Assembly (NCBI GenBank): GCA_964455685.1
Contig: CAYVZE010000036.1
Span: forward strand, 1 to 26,256
Direction: 5' to 3'
Source: ZC4RG30 sp964455685
GTDB taxonomy: Bacteria; Pseudomonadota; Gammaproteobacteria; Steroidobacterales; Steroidobacteraceae
DNA length: 26,256 nt
In this document: one piece after another, positions 8,078 through 15,819 of the stretch
Layout: each line of letters opens with the position of its first letter
Numbering within the stretch: the stretch's first letter is position 1
Notes under the pieces: generated by a model
The model's database searches: none
Seen by the model: the letters and a program-made list of their open reading frames with translations, nothing else
Told to the model about the DNA's origin: nothing
Position numbers and translations under genes: made by a program

Positions 8078-8947
8078 ATGGCCCAGGGGCGAATCGAACT
8101 GATCGCGACGCCGATCGGAAATCTTGCGGATCTGCCGCCCCGGGCCCGGGAAGTGTTGGCAAACGCCGACATCATCGCCGCCGAGGACACGCGGCACACG
8201 GCGGGCCTGTTGCGGCAGTTGGGCATCGACAAGCCGCTGCTTTCCACACATGAGCACAACGAGGCCTCGCGCGCCAGCGAGCTGGTGCGGCGCGCGCAGG
8301 ATGGCGCGGTGGTGGCGCTGGTGACCGATGCCGGCATGCCACTGGTATCGGACCCGGGATTCCTCACCGTGCGCGCCGCCATCGAGGCCGGCGTGCCGGT
8401 GTCGGCGGTGCCGGGGCCCTCGGCGGTGCTGCTGGCGCTGGCGCTGTCCGGCCTGCCGGCCGGGCGGTTCTGCTTCGAGGGCTTCCTGCCGGCGCGTGCC
8501 GCGGCGCGGCGCGCGGCGCTGCGCGCGCTGGCCGGCGAGGGCAGGACCATGGTTTTCTTCGAGGCGCCGCACCGCATTGCCGAAACCCTCGAGGACATGA
8601 AGGAAGCCTTCGGCGCCGACCGCGAGGCCGCGGTGGCGCGAGAGCTGACCAAGCTGCACGAGAGCGTATATCGCGGCAGCCTCGGCTCGTTGCTGCAAAT
8701 CGCGGCAAAGGATGCGAATTTCGCGCGCGGGGAGATCACCGTGGTGGTCGCCGGCGCCGCTGCGCCCGCGGGGCCGGATGAGGCCTTCGTGCGCCGCGCG
8801 CTCGACCTGCTGTCGGCCGAGCTCCCGCCCGGCCGCGCCGCGGCGCTGGTGGCGCAGCTCACCGGCCGGCGCCGCGCCGACGTCTATGCGCTGCTGCCGC
8901 GTGGCAGCGGCAATGCCAACGACAACGAAGAAGTGGAAGCACCGTGA
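8078..8947 (+). CDS. rsmI: 16S rRNA (cytidine(1402)-2'-O)-methyltransferase
   Basis: 289 aa. RsmI belongs to the tetrapyrrole-methylase (class III) SAM enzymes and 2'-O-methylates C1402 at the 30S decoding centre. Motifs in order: ATPIGNLADLPPRAREVL (10-27), IIAAEDTRHTAGLLRQLGI (32-50), HEHNEASRA (58-66), ALVTDAGMPLVSDPGF (80-95, SAM site), VPGPSAVLLALALSGLP, FEGFLPARAAARRAAL, VFFEAPHRIAETL and VARELTKLHE. Full length. The ATG at 8078 has no spaced Shine-Dalgarno, only AGG abutting it. It diverges from lpoA across 15 bp, the order also seen in E. coli. The last 4 bases overlap the next gene (GTGA). Confidence 0.96.
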   Translation: MAQGRIELIATPIGNLADLPPRAREVLANADIIAAEDTRHTAGLLRQLGIDKPLLSTHEHNEASRASELVRRAQDGAVVALVTDAGMPLVSDPGFLTVRAAIEAGVPVSAVPGPSAVLLALALSGLPAGRFCFEGFLPARAAARRAALRALAGEGRTMVFFEAPHRIAETLEDMKEAFGADREAAVARELTKLHESVYRGSLGSLLQIAAKDANFARGEITVVVAGAAAPAGPDEAFVRRALDLLSAELPPGRAAALVAQLTGRRRADVYALLPRGSGNANDNEEVEAP

Positions 8948-9630
8948 AAGAAGCACTGACGATGATTTCCTCGATGGCCACGCGCGAGCTGCTCTCGCAG
9001 CTGGCGGAACGATTCGCGCGCGAGCGCGGCGTGGCCGTGGAGGCGAAGGCGGCCGGCGGCGTCGAAGTCGCCCGGCGCATCAGCGCCGGCGAGGTGGTCG
9101 ACGTGGTGGTGCTGGCCGCCAATGCCATCGACAAGCTGGTGGCCGAGGGCAGGGTGCTCGCGCCGCGCGTCGACCTGGTGCGCTCGGGCGTCGCCATCGC
9201 AGTGCGCGAGGGCGCGCCGCGCCCGCCCGTGGCCACCGAGGAGGAGGTGAAGTCCGCGGTGCTGGCGGCGCCGTCGCTGAGCTATTCCACCGGCCCCAGC
9301 GGCGTGTACCTGGAGAAGCTGTTCGAGCGCTGGGGCATCCTCGAGGCCATCCGCCCGCGCATCGTGGTACCGCCGCCGGGCGTGCCCGTGGGCAGCCTCG
9401 TGGCGGACGGCCGCGCGGCGCTGGGCTTCCAGCAGCTCTCGGAGCTGATGAACCTCAAGGGCATCGTGGTGCTGGGGCCGCTGCCGGATTCCATCCAGAC
9501 CATGACGGTGTTCTCCGGCGGCGTGTGCGCGGCGAGCACGCGGCAGGAGCAGGCGCGGGCGTTGCTGGAGTTCATGGACTCGCCGGCGGTGGCGCAGCTC
9601 AAGCGCGAGCACGGCATGGAGCCGGCGTAA
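8944..9630 (+). CDS. ModA-like substrate-binding protein without a signal peptide
   Basis: 228 aa from GTG 8944 (overlaps the rsmI stop in GTGA); ATG 8962 or 8974 are possible starts but shorten the first strand. The protein resembles the molybdate/sulfate class of periplasmic-binding folds: MISSMATRELLSQLAERF (about 7-24), GGVEVARRISAGEVVDVVVLA (ligand/hinge region), YSTGPSGVYLEKLFERWGI, GVPVGSLVADGRAALGFQQL and a terminal FMDSPAVAQLKREHGMEPA. There is no hydrophobic export signal at any plausible start, so it appears cytosolic and cannot serve an ABC importer in the usual way. No modB/modC neighbours exist. Homologues I recall are annotated only as molybdate-type binding proteins; the ligand and role are unknown. 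Overlap with rsmI suggests coupled translation. Confidence 0.8.
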   Translation: MKEALTMISSMATRELLSQLAERFARERGVAVEAKAAGGVEVARRISAGEVVDVVVLAANAIDKLVAEGRVLAPRVDLVRSGVAIAVREGAPRPPVATEEEVKSAVLAAPSLSYSTGPSGVYLEKLFERWGILEAIRPRIVVPPPGVPVGSLVADGRAALGFQQLSELMNLKGIVVLGPLPDSIQTMTVFSGGVCAASTRQEQARALLEFMDSPAVAQLKREHGMEPA

Positions 9631-9671
9631 GCCCTTTGCCAGGGCTGTCCGCGCCGGCGACGGCGCGGACA
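9631..9671. terminator. Tandem hairpins between convergent genes
   Basis: Directly after the stop codon, GCCCT (9631-9635) pairs with AGGGC (9641-9645). It abuts a perfect 11-bp stem, TGTCCGCGCCG (9646-9656) with CGGCGCGGACA (9661-9671), closed by the GNRA-type loop GCGA. No T-run follows on the plus strand. Probably a shared 3' end for the two convergent genes, as terminator or RNA-stabilising structure. Confidence 0.5.
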
Positions 9672-9684
9672 GTGCGAATGGCCG

Positions 9685-10209
9685 TCAGTCCACGTTGCCG
9701 CAGGATGCGGCCTTCCACTTCGCCTCGAACTTCACGTTCATCCGGCCCTGCGGCATCACGGCTTCCATCGTGCCGCGCACCAGCGAGTTGTTGACCGCTT
9801 CGTAGATCATGCGGCCGGTGGTCGCTGCGCCGTTCGCGCGGCACTGGAACGTGTATTCATGCCGCTTCGAGGTGGTGGAGACCTCCTTGATATCGCAGTG
9901 CTCGCCGGCCTCTTCCATGGAATTGCGGAACGAGCGCCCGTCGAGGTCCTCCTCCTTCACGCAGGACTGGTCAGTGATCACGCGTGGCGCGCCCACGCCC
10001 AGCTGCTTCATCATCTGCTCCACCTGCGCGCGCTGCTCGGGCGGCATGGCCTGCAGCTGCTCCTGCGGCACGACCATGCCGGAGATCTGCAAGGTCGAGG
10101 TGTTCTCCCACAGGCCGGTCTTCACCGCGAGACGTTCGGCGGCCAGCAGCGGCAGGCTGATGGTGAGCGCGGCGGCCGCCCCGGTGACCATGCGACGAGG
10201 ATTCTTCAT
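9685..10209 (-). CDS. DUF3617 family exported protein
   Basis: 174 aa from the ATG at 10209, preceded by GGAG (plus 10215-10218) five bases upstream. A Sec signal peptide (basic MKNPRR, then a hydrophobic core to about 23, cleavage near LLA/AE) predicts periplasmic location. The mature part begins with KTGLWENTSTLQISG, the typical opening of DUF3617, followed by a Gln/Met-rich helix (48-70) and the CVKEEDL and DIKEVSTTSKRHEYTFQC segments. Four cysteines (83, 105, 123, 170) could make two disulfides. The family has no established function; it is common in proteobacteria such as xanthomonads. It is monocistronic, converges on the ModA-like gene and diverges from rnpB. Confidence 0.85.
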   Translation of the reverse strand: MKNPRRMVTGAAAALTISLPLLAAERLAVKTGLWENTSTLQISGMVVPQEQLQAMPPEQRAQVEQMMKQLGVGAPRVITDQSCVKEEDLDGRSFRNSMEEAGEHCDIKEVSTTSKRHEYTFQCRANGAATTGRMIYEAVNNSLVRGTMEAVMPQGRMNVKFEAKWKAASCGNVD

Positions 10210-10289
10210 GGCTGCTCCGTGCATTGCGGGGAGGGAAGGGCATTGTGGGCGCCGTCGGGAGCGGGGGGCAAGCACGGCGCATCCGTGCC

Positions 10290-10298
10290 TGCTAATGT
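10290..10298 (+). promoter_or_regulatory. Extended -10 candidate for rnpB
   Basis: TGC-TAATGT gives an extended TGn motif and keeps the key T1, A2 and T6 of the -10 hexamer. Normal spacing predicts a start at 10305, exactly where the RNase P RNA homology begins. No -35 match is seen. A 6-bp inverted repeat (GCACGG 10272-10277, CCGTGC 10283-10288) lies just upstream. Confidence 0.5.
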
Positions 10299-10304
10299 AG
10301 CGAT

Positions 10305-10688
<384 letters not shown>

Positions 10689-10699
10689 TTTCTAGCTTT

Positions 10700-10723
10700 G
10701 AATCCCAAGTCACGGAATCCCAA
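10700..10723 (+). repeat. Short direct repeat in the AT-rich leader region
   Basis: GAATCCCAA occurs at 10700-10708 and again at 10715-10723, 15 bp apart, between the rnpB T-run and the mraZ promoter. Function unknown. Confidence 0.5.
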
Positions 10724-10776
10724 AGAGTTCTTTCTTGAGGGGGCGTCCCACTTTTGTCGGCGCGCGTAAGTTGTTG

Positions 10777-10815
10777 TGACATAAACAAAAAAATCCTTTC
10801 GCGCCGTTGACATAA
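10777..10815 (+). repeat. TGACATAA direct repeat upstream of the mraZ promoter
   Basis: TGACATAA occurs at 10777-10784 and 10808-10815, 31 bp apart (about three helical turns). The second copy overlaps the -35 hexamer TTGACA. Between them is a run of seven A (10786-10792), positioned like an UP element about 50-56 bases before the predicted start. Confidence 0.5.
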
Positions 10816-10835
10816 GAATCACCGCGTTCCAATAT
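10807..10835 (+). promoter_or_regulatory. Sigma70-type promoter of the dcw cluster (Pmra)
   Basis: A perfect -35 TTGACA (10807-10812), a 17-bp spacer and the -10 CAATAT (10830-10835, keeping A2, A5 and T6) predict a start near 10842. It lies 42 bases before the mraZ ATG. It is the only convincing promoter I see for the cluster, and its -10 end touches the first MraZ repeat. Confidence 0.75.
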
Positions 10836-10869
10836 GGGCGCCGGTGGGTGAATGTGGGTGGAAGTGGGA
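10835..10869 (+). promoter_or_regulatory. MraZ operator: four TGGGN repeats at 10-bp period
   Basis: TGGGC (10835), TGGGT (10845), TGGGT (10855) and TGGGA (10865) recur at exactly 10 bp, that is TGGGN with 5-nt spacers. This is the binding pattern reported for E. coli MraZ, which represses its own cluster. The array starts at the end of the -10 and covers the predicted start and early leader, so occupancy should block transcription. Confidence 0.88.
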
Positions 10870-10883
10870 ATTTCCCTTCCGAT

Positions 10884-11336
10884 ATGTTCCGCGGCGCAGC
10901 AAAAGTCACGATCGATGACAAGGGCAGGGTTGTCGTCCCGGCCCAGCATCGCGCTGCGCTCGCCGCGCCCGCAGCCGGGCGGGTGGTGGTCACCGTCGAC
11001 CGCGACCAGTGCCTGCGCATCTACCCGTTTCCCGAGTGGGAAAAGATCGAAGCCCAGCTGAACGCGCTGCCGAGCCTGCATCCGCAGGTGCGCCGCCTGC
11101 AGCGGCTGATGATCGGCCACGCCCAGGAGATGACCCTCGACGGCCACGGCCGCCTCGCCCTCACGCCCGAGCTGCGCGAATTCGCCGGCCTGACGCGTTC
11201 GGCGTGGATCGTCGGCCAGGGCAAGGGCCTGGAGCTGTGGGACGAGGAGCGCTGGAAAGCCCAGTGCGAGGAATGGATGAAGAGCGAGCAGGGCGTGACC
11301 GAGCTGGCTGCCGAGCTCTCGTCCCTGTCGCTGTGA
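10884..11336 (+). CDS. mraZ: Transcriptional regulator MraZ
   Basis: 150 aa. MraZ is a ring-forming DNA-binding protein of the SpoVT/AbrB superfamily that represses the dcw promoter. Two tandem MraZ repeats carry the DxxxR signature: DDKGR (11-15, in VTIDDKGRVVVPAQHR) and DGHGR (86-90, in EMTLDGHGRLALTPELREF). Start: the ATG at 10884 gives the nearly invariant MFRG N-terminus; upstream in-frame GTG codons at 10848 and 10854 lie in the operator and are rejected. No Shine-Dalgarno precedes the ATG (TTCCCTTCCGAT), which is unusual beside its neighbours. First gene of the cluster, 31 bp before rsmH. Confidence 0.96.
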   Translation: MFRGAAKVTIDDKGRVVVPAQHRAALAAPAAGRVVVTVDRDQCLRIYPFPEWEKIEAQLNALPSLHPQVRRLQRLMIGHAQEMTLDGHGRLALTPELREFAGLTRSAWIVGQGKGLELWDEERWKAQCEEWMKSEQGVTELAAELSSLSL

Positions 11337-11367
11337 CCATCATGCGCAACAAGCGGGGAAACCGACT

Positions 11368-12318
11368 GTGGCTGAGCACGAGCCGGTGCTTGTCGAGGAA
11401 GCAGTGGAAGCGCTCGCAATCGCTGCGTCCGCAGACACCCCGCGCCTGTACGTGGACGCCACCTTCGGCCGCGGTGGACATGCCGCGCGCATACTCGCGC
11501 GCCTGGGAGCCGGTGACCGGCTGCTCGCGCTCGATCGTGACCCGGAGGCAGTCGCCGCGGCTCGTGCGCGCTTCCACGCGGACCCGCGCGTGGTGGTGGT
11601 TCACTCTGCGTTCGGCGCGCTCGCATCACTGGTCGCGTCACATGGCGACGGACGTCGCTGTGCAGGGATTCTCTTCGACCTCGGCGTGTCTTCGCCGCAG
11701 CTCGACGATGCCGCGCGAGGCTTCAGCTTCCAGGCAGACGGTCCGCTCGACATGCGCATGGACCCGGCGTTCGGCGAAAGCGCCGCCGCGTGGCTCGCGC
11801 GTGCGGCGGAACCTGAGATCCGCGACGTGATCCGCGGGCTGGGCGAGGAGCGCCACGCGGGCCGCATCGCGCGCGCCATCGTGGCGGCACGCGGCGTGGA
11901 GCCGATCACCCGCACCGCACAGCTCGCCGCCATCGTCGCGCGCGCGGCGCCGCGCCATGACGGCCGGCACCCGGCCACGCGCACCTTCCAGGCCATCCGC
12001 ATGCACGTCAACGACGAGCTGGGCGAGCTTGGGCGCGGCCTGGAGGCTGCGCTGGCCTCGCTGGCGCCCGGCGGGCGCCTGGCCGTGATCACCTTCCACT
12101 CGCTGGAAGACCGCATGGTCAAGCAGTTCATGCGCCGCCATGCGCAACCCGACCCGGCGTGGGCGCGCCTGCCCGTGCCGCCGCCCTTCGAGCCCGCGCT
12201 GCGCCTCGTCGGGCGCAAGCAGCGGCCCTCCGATGCCGAGCTCGCGCGCAACCCGCGCGCCCGCTCGGCCATCCTGCGCGTGGCCGAACGCACGGCCGCG
12301 CCGGTGGGCGCGGCATGA
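11368..12318 (+). CDS. rsmH: 16S rRNA (cytosine(1402)-N4)-methyltransferase
   Basis: 316 aa from a GTG at 11368 with GGGGAA 7 nt upstream. RsmH (MraW) methylates N4 of C1402 in 16S rRNA with SAM, complementing RsmI, encoded about 2.4 kb upstream. Motifs: HEPVLVEEAVEAL (4-16), SAM loop VDATFGRGGHA (29-39), LALDRDPEA, FDLGVSSPQLDDAARGFSF, GPLDMRMDP, TRTFQAIRMHVNDELGEL, and GGRLAVITFHSLEDRMVKQF, all typical of the family; length normal (E. coli 313). The C-terminal RNPRARSAILRVAER is also conserved. The stop overlaps the ftsL start (ATGA). Confidence 0.97.
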   Translation: MAEHEPVLVEEAVEALAIAASADTPRLYVDATFGRGGHAARILARLGAGDRLLALDRDPEAVAAARARFHADPRVVVVHSAFGALASLVASHGDGRRCAGILFDLGVSSPQLDDAARGFSFQADGPLDMRMDPAFGESAAAWLARAAEPEIRDVIRGLGEERHAGRIARAIVAARGVEPITRTAQLAAIVARAAPRHDGRHPATRTFQAIRMHVNDELGELGRGLEAALASLAPGGRLAVITFHSLEDRMVKQFMRRHAQPDPAWARLPVPPPFEPALRLVGRKQRPSDAELARNPRARSAILRVAERTAAPVGAA

Positions 12319-12596
12319 TGGCGGCGCTGCGCAGTTCCTGGACGGTGCTGGTCGTGCTCTGGTGCGCGGTGCTCATCTCCGCCGCCGGCGCGGTGTACAC
12401 GCGTCATCGTGCGCGCGAGCTGTTCGTGGAGCTCGAGCAGCTCAACCGCGAGCGCCAGCAGCTCGACGTGACCTGGGGCCAGCTGCAGCTCGAGCAGAGC
12501 TCGCTGTCGCAGCACGCGCACGTGGAGACCACGGCGCGCCGCAGGCTGGAGATGCGCCTGCCCGACCCGGCGGCCATCCAGGTGGTGCTGCCATGA
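12315..12596 (+). CDS. ftsL: Cell division protein FtsL
   Basis: 93 aa bitopic membrane protein. A short cytoplasmic tail (MMAALRSS) precedes a transmembrane helix (about 8-27), then a periplasmic coiled coil with a perfect leucine heptad at 36, 43, 50, 57 and 64, and a final MRLPDPAAIQVV segment typical of FtsL. FtsL joins FtsQ and FtsB and activates FtsWI. Sequence conservation is low in this family, so the call rests on size, topology, zipper and position between rsmH and ftsI. Starts at ATG 12315 overlapping the rsmH stop (a second ATG is next to it) and ends overlapping ftsI (ATGA). Confidence 0.93.
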   Translation: MMAALRSSWTVLVVLWCAVLISAAGAVYTRHRARELFVELEQLNRERQQLDVTWGQLQLEQSSLSQHAHVETTARRRLEMRLPDPAAIQVVLP

Positions 12597-14335
12597 GCCG
12601 CGGTTCCCGCAGCGAGGCGATGAGCTTCCGCGCCCGCGCCTGGTTCGCACTGGGCGTGCTGGGCGTGTGTGCCGCGGGCCTGGTGGCGCGCGCGGTGGAG
12701 CTGCAGCTGGTCGACCGCGAGTTCCTGATCGGCCAGGGCGAGGCGCGCGCGGTGCGCGAAGTCACCATCGAGGCGCATCGCGGTGCCGTGCTCGACCGCA
12801 ATGGCCGGCCGCTGGCCATCAGCACGCCGGTGGAATCCATCTACGCCAACCCGCGCGAGCTGGCGCAGGCGCGCGATCGCTGGCCGGAGCTGGCGGCCAG
12901 GCTCAACCGCAACCGCAAGCAGTTCGAGAAGACGCTGGAGGGCGCTTCCAACCGCAGCTTCATCTGGCTGGCGCGCCACCTGACGCCGGCCGAGGCGCAG
13001 TCGGTGATGAAGATGAACATCCCCGGCGTCTACCAGCGCAGCGAGTACCGCCGCTACTACCCGGCGGGCGAGGTGCTGGGCCACGTGGTCGGCGTCACCA
13101 ACCAGGACGACCAGGGCATCGAGGCGCTGGAGCTGGCCTACGACTCGTGGCTGGCTGGCGAGGATGGCCTCAAGCGCGTGATCCGCGACAACACCGGCCG
13201 CCGCGTCGACGACGTGGAGAACATCCGCGCGGTGCGCCCGGGCGGCGACCTGGTGCTGAGCATCGACACGCGCATCCAGTACCTGGCCTACCGCGAGCTC
13301 AAGCGCGCCATCGAGGACAACCGCGCCAGCTCCGGCTCGATGGTGGTGATCGACGTCACCACCGGCGAGGTGCTGGCCATGGCCAACCAGCCCACCTTCA
13401 ATCCCAACCAGCGCGAGCAGCGCGCCACCGCCGTGTCGCGCGGCTGGTTGCGCAACCGCGCCGTCACCGACATGCTCGAGCCGGGCTCGAGCATCAAGCC
13501 GTTCGTGATCGCCGCGGCGCTGGAGTCGGGCCGCTTCAGCCGCGGCAGCATCATCGACACCGGCAACGGCCACTTCGAGATCGGCGGTGTCGAGGTCAAC
13601 GACGAGCATCCGCTGGGCAGGCTCGACCTGGCGGGCGTGCTGGCCAAGTCCTCCAACGTGGCCATGGCCAAGATCGCGCGCGACCTGGAGCCGCAGCACA
13701 TCTGGAACACGCTGACGCGCTTCGGCTTCGGCAAGGTGACCGCCAGCCAGTTCCCGGGCGAGTCGGCCGGCCTGCTGCCGCACTACTCCAACTGGCGCTG
13801 GGCCACGGTGTCCTCGCTGTCGCGCGGCTACGCGCTGGCGGTGACGCCGCTGCAGCTGGCCCAGGGCTATGCCGTGCTGGGTGCAATGGGCGTGGCGCGG
13901 CCGGTGTCGCTGCTGCGCGTGGATGGTCCGGTGCAGGGCAGCCGCGTGATGACCGAGGTCAACGCGCGCACGCTGGTGTCGCTGCTGGAAGCGGTGGTGA
14001 AGCAGGGCACCGGCTCGCGTGCCGCCATCCCGGGCTATCGCGTCGCCGGCAAGACCGGCACCGCCTGGAAGCACAAGACCGGCGACCGCGGCTACCAGAA
14101 TGACCGCTACGTGGCCGTGTTCGGCGGCGTCGCCCCCGCCACCAACCCGCGCCTTGCGGCCGTGGTGGTGATCGATGACCCGCGTGCCAGCCGCTACTAC
14201 GGTGGCGAAGTGGCCGCGCCGGTGTTCTCCACCGTGGTGGGTGGCGCGCTGCGCCTGATGGGCGTGGCGCCCGACGATGAGCTGGCCGGATCGGCCGACC
14301 CGGTGACGGGCGTGGCCAGGATGGGCAAGCGATGA
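12593..14335 (+). CDS. ftsI: Septal peptidoglycan transpeptidase FtsI (PBP3)
   Basis: 580 aa class B penicillin-binding protein. One N-terminal membrane helix (about 15-35) is followed by a dimerisation/pedestal domain (AHRGAVLDRNGRPLA, 61-75; YRRYYPAGEVLGHVVGVTN, 152-170) and a transpeptidase domain. Active-site motifs are intact: SSIK (Ser299 nucleophile, Lys302), SSN (353-355) and KTG (487-489, in GKTGTAWK). It cross-links the strands made by its partner FtsW at the septum. Length matches the family (E. coli 588, with a longer tail). No premature stop or altered motif. ATGA overlaps join it to ftsL and murE. Confidence 0.97.
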   Translation: MSRGSRSEAMSFRARAWFALGVLGVCAAGLVARAVELQLVDREFLIGQGEARAVREVTIEAHRGAVLDRNGRPLAISTPVESIYANPRELAQARDRWPELAARLNRNRKQFEKTLEGASNRSFIWLARHLTPAEAQSVMKMNIPGVYQRSEYRRYYPAGEVLGHVVGVTNQDDQGIEALELAYDSWLAGEDGLKRVIRDNTGRRVDDVENIRAVRPGGDLVLSIDTRIQYLAYRELKRAIEDNRASSGSMVVIDVTTGEVLAMANQPTFNPNQREQRATAVSRGWLRNRAVTDMLEPGSSIKPFVIAAALESGRFSRGSIIDTGNGHFEIGGVEVNDEHPLGRLDLAGVLAKSSNVAMAKIARDLEPQHIWNTLTRFGFGKVTASQFPGESAGLLPHYSNWRWATVSSLSRGYALAVTPLQLAQGYAVLGAMGVARPVSLLRVDGPVQGSRVMTEVNARTLVSLLEAVVKQGTGSRAAIPGYRVAGKTGTAWKHKTGDRGYQNDRYVAVFGGVAPATNPRLAAVVVIDDPRASRYYGGEVAAPVFSTVVGGALRLMGVAPDDELAGSADPVTGVARMGKR

Positions 14336-15819
14336 GCGCCGTCGCCTCCATGCCGCTGTCGCGCCTGCTCCAGGGCATCGCGCCCGTGGTGCGCGACGTG
14401 GACGTCACCGACATCACGCTGGACTCGCGCCAGGTCGGCCGCGGCGCGGCCTTCCTGGCCTGCCGCGGCGCGCGCCACCATGGCCTGGAGTTCGCCACCG
14501 AAGTGGCGCAGCGCGGTGCGCGCGCCATCCTGTGGGAGCCGGACGGAAAGGTGCAGCCGCCGTCCCTGGATCCGGGTATCGTGCTGGCGGAAGTGCCGCA
14601 GCTGTCGCTGCGCGCCAGCGAGGTGGCCGACCGCTTCTTCGCCTCGCCCTCGCGCGCGCTGGACGTGGTCGGCGTCACCGGCACCAATGGCAAGACCACA
14701 TGCGCGTGGCTGCTGTCGCATGCGCTGGCCGCCTGCGGCCGGCCGGCCGCCTACCTCGGCACGCTGGGCATGGCCTTCGACGGCGAGCTGGTGGCCGGCG
14801 AGATGACCACGCCCGATGCGGTCACCGCGCAGCGCCGGCTGGCGCAGCTGCGCGAGCGCGGCGCGCGCGCGGTGGCGATGGAAGTCTCCTCGCACGGCCT
14901 GGCGCAGCATCGCGTGGCGGCCGTGCACTTCGATGCGGCGGTGTTCACCAACCTGACGCGCGACCACCTGGACTTCCACGGCGACATGGCGTCCTACGCC
15001 GCAGCCAAGGCCAGCCTGTTCGAGCGCGCGGACGTGAGGCTGCGCGTCTTCAACACCGACGATGACTTCGGGGCGGAACTTGCATCGCGGCCGGCATTTG
15101 CCGGCCGCATCGCCTGCAGCAGCCGCGCGCGCGCCGCGGCGGGCGAGGGTCCCCACGTGCATGCCCGCGACATCCAGTGGCTGTCCGACGGCACCGTGTT
15201 CCAGCTCGACTCGAGCTTCGGCGCCGCGCGCGTGGCCACACGCCTGCTGGGCGAGTTCAACGTGGACAACGTGCTGGCCGTGCTGGCGGTGCTGATGGGC
15301 AGCGGCGTCTCGCCGCAGGCCGCCGCCGCCGCGCTGCAGTCGCTGGCGGCGCCGCCCGGCCGGCTGGAGACCTTCCCCCGCCCCGGTCGTGCCACCGCAG
15401 TGGTGGACTATGCACACACGCCCGACGCGCTGGACAAGGCGCTGGCCGTGCTGCGCCGGCACTGCGCCGGCAAGCTGACCGTGGTGTTCGGCTGCGGCGG
15501 CGAGCGTGATCGCGGCAAGCGCGCGCTGATGGGGGCGGTCGCCGCCCGGCGCGCCGATGCCATCGTGCTCACCGACGACAACCCGCGCGGCGAGGATGGC
15601 GCGGCCATCATCGCCGACATCCAATCCGGCCTCGGCGGCGCGCGCGCCACGGTGATCCGCGACCGCCGCGCCGCCATCGCGCATGCGCTGGCCCATGCCG
15701 GCGAGGGCGACGTGGTGCTGGTGGCCGGCAAGGGCCACGAGGAGTACCAGATCGTCGGCCGCGAAGTGCGGCCCTTCAGCGACCGCCAGGTGGTGCGCGC
15801 GCTGCAGGAGGCCGCATGA
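14332..15819 (+). CDS. murE: UDP-MurNAc-L-Ala-D-Glu:meso-diaminopimelate ligase
   Basis: 495 aa cytosolic Mur ligase adding the third residue of the stem peptide. Three domains are visible: the N-terminal UDP-binding domain (DSRQVGRGAAFLACRG, 31-46), the central ATPase with GVTGTNGKTT (114-123), SSHGLAQHR and Lys226 (YAAAKASLF, the expected carbamylated Lys), and the C-terminal domain with VVDYAHTPDALDKAL and GCGGERDRGKR. The specificity motif is DNPR (416-419), characteristic of meso-diaminopimelate enzymes (lysine enzymes differ here), so the wall is mDAP-type as expected in a Gram-negative. Overlaps ftsI and murF by ATGA. Confidence 0.97.
   Translation: MSAVASMPLSRLLQGIAPVVRDVDVTDITLDSRQVGRGAAFLACRGARHHGLEFATEVAQRGARAILWEPDGKVQPPSLDPGIVLAEVPQLSLRASEVADRFFASPSRALDVVGVTGTNGKTTCAWLLSHALAACGRPAAYLGTLGMAFDGELVAGEMTTPDAVTAQRRLAQLRERGARAVAMEVSSHGLAQHRVAAVHFDAAVFTNLTRDHLDFHGDMASYAAAKASLFERADVRLRVFNTDDDFGAELASRPAFAGRIACSSRARAAAGEGPHVHARDIQWLSDGTVFQLDSSFGAARVATRLLGEFNVDNVLAVLAVLMGSGVSPQAAAAALQSLAAPPGRLETFPRPGRATAVVDYAHTPDALDKALAVLRRHCAGKLTVVFGCGGERDRGKRALMGAVAARRADAIVLTDDNPRGEDGAAIIADIQSGLGGARATVIRDRRAAIAHALAHAGEGDVVLVAGKGHEEYQIVGREVRPFSDRQVVRALQEAA

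Noticed and set aside
10754..10782. A second dcw promoter (TTGTCG with TGACAT, 17-bp spacer)
   Set aside because: Both hexamers match poorly; the TTGACA/CAATAT pair downstream is much better.
10848..10883. GTG at 10848 or 10854 as the mraZ start
   Set aside because: They lie inside the MraZ operator and the added residues are not conserved; family proteins start MFRG.
12404..14074. 556-codon minus-strand frame opposite ftsI
   Set aside because: Antisense shadow with biased composition and no recognisable domain.
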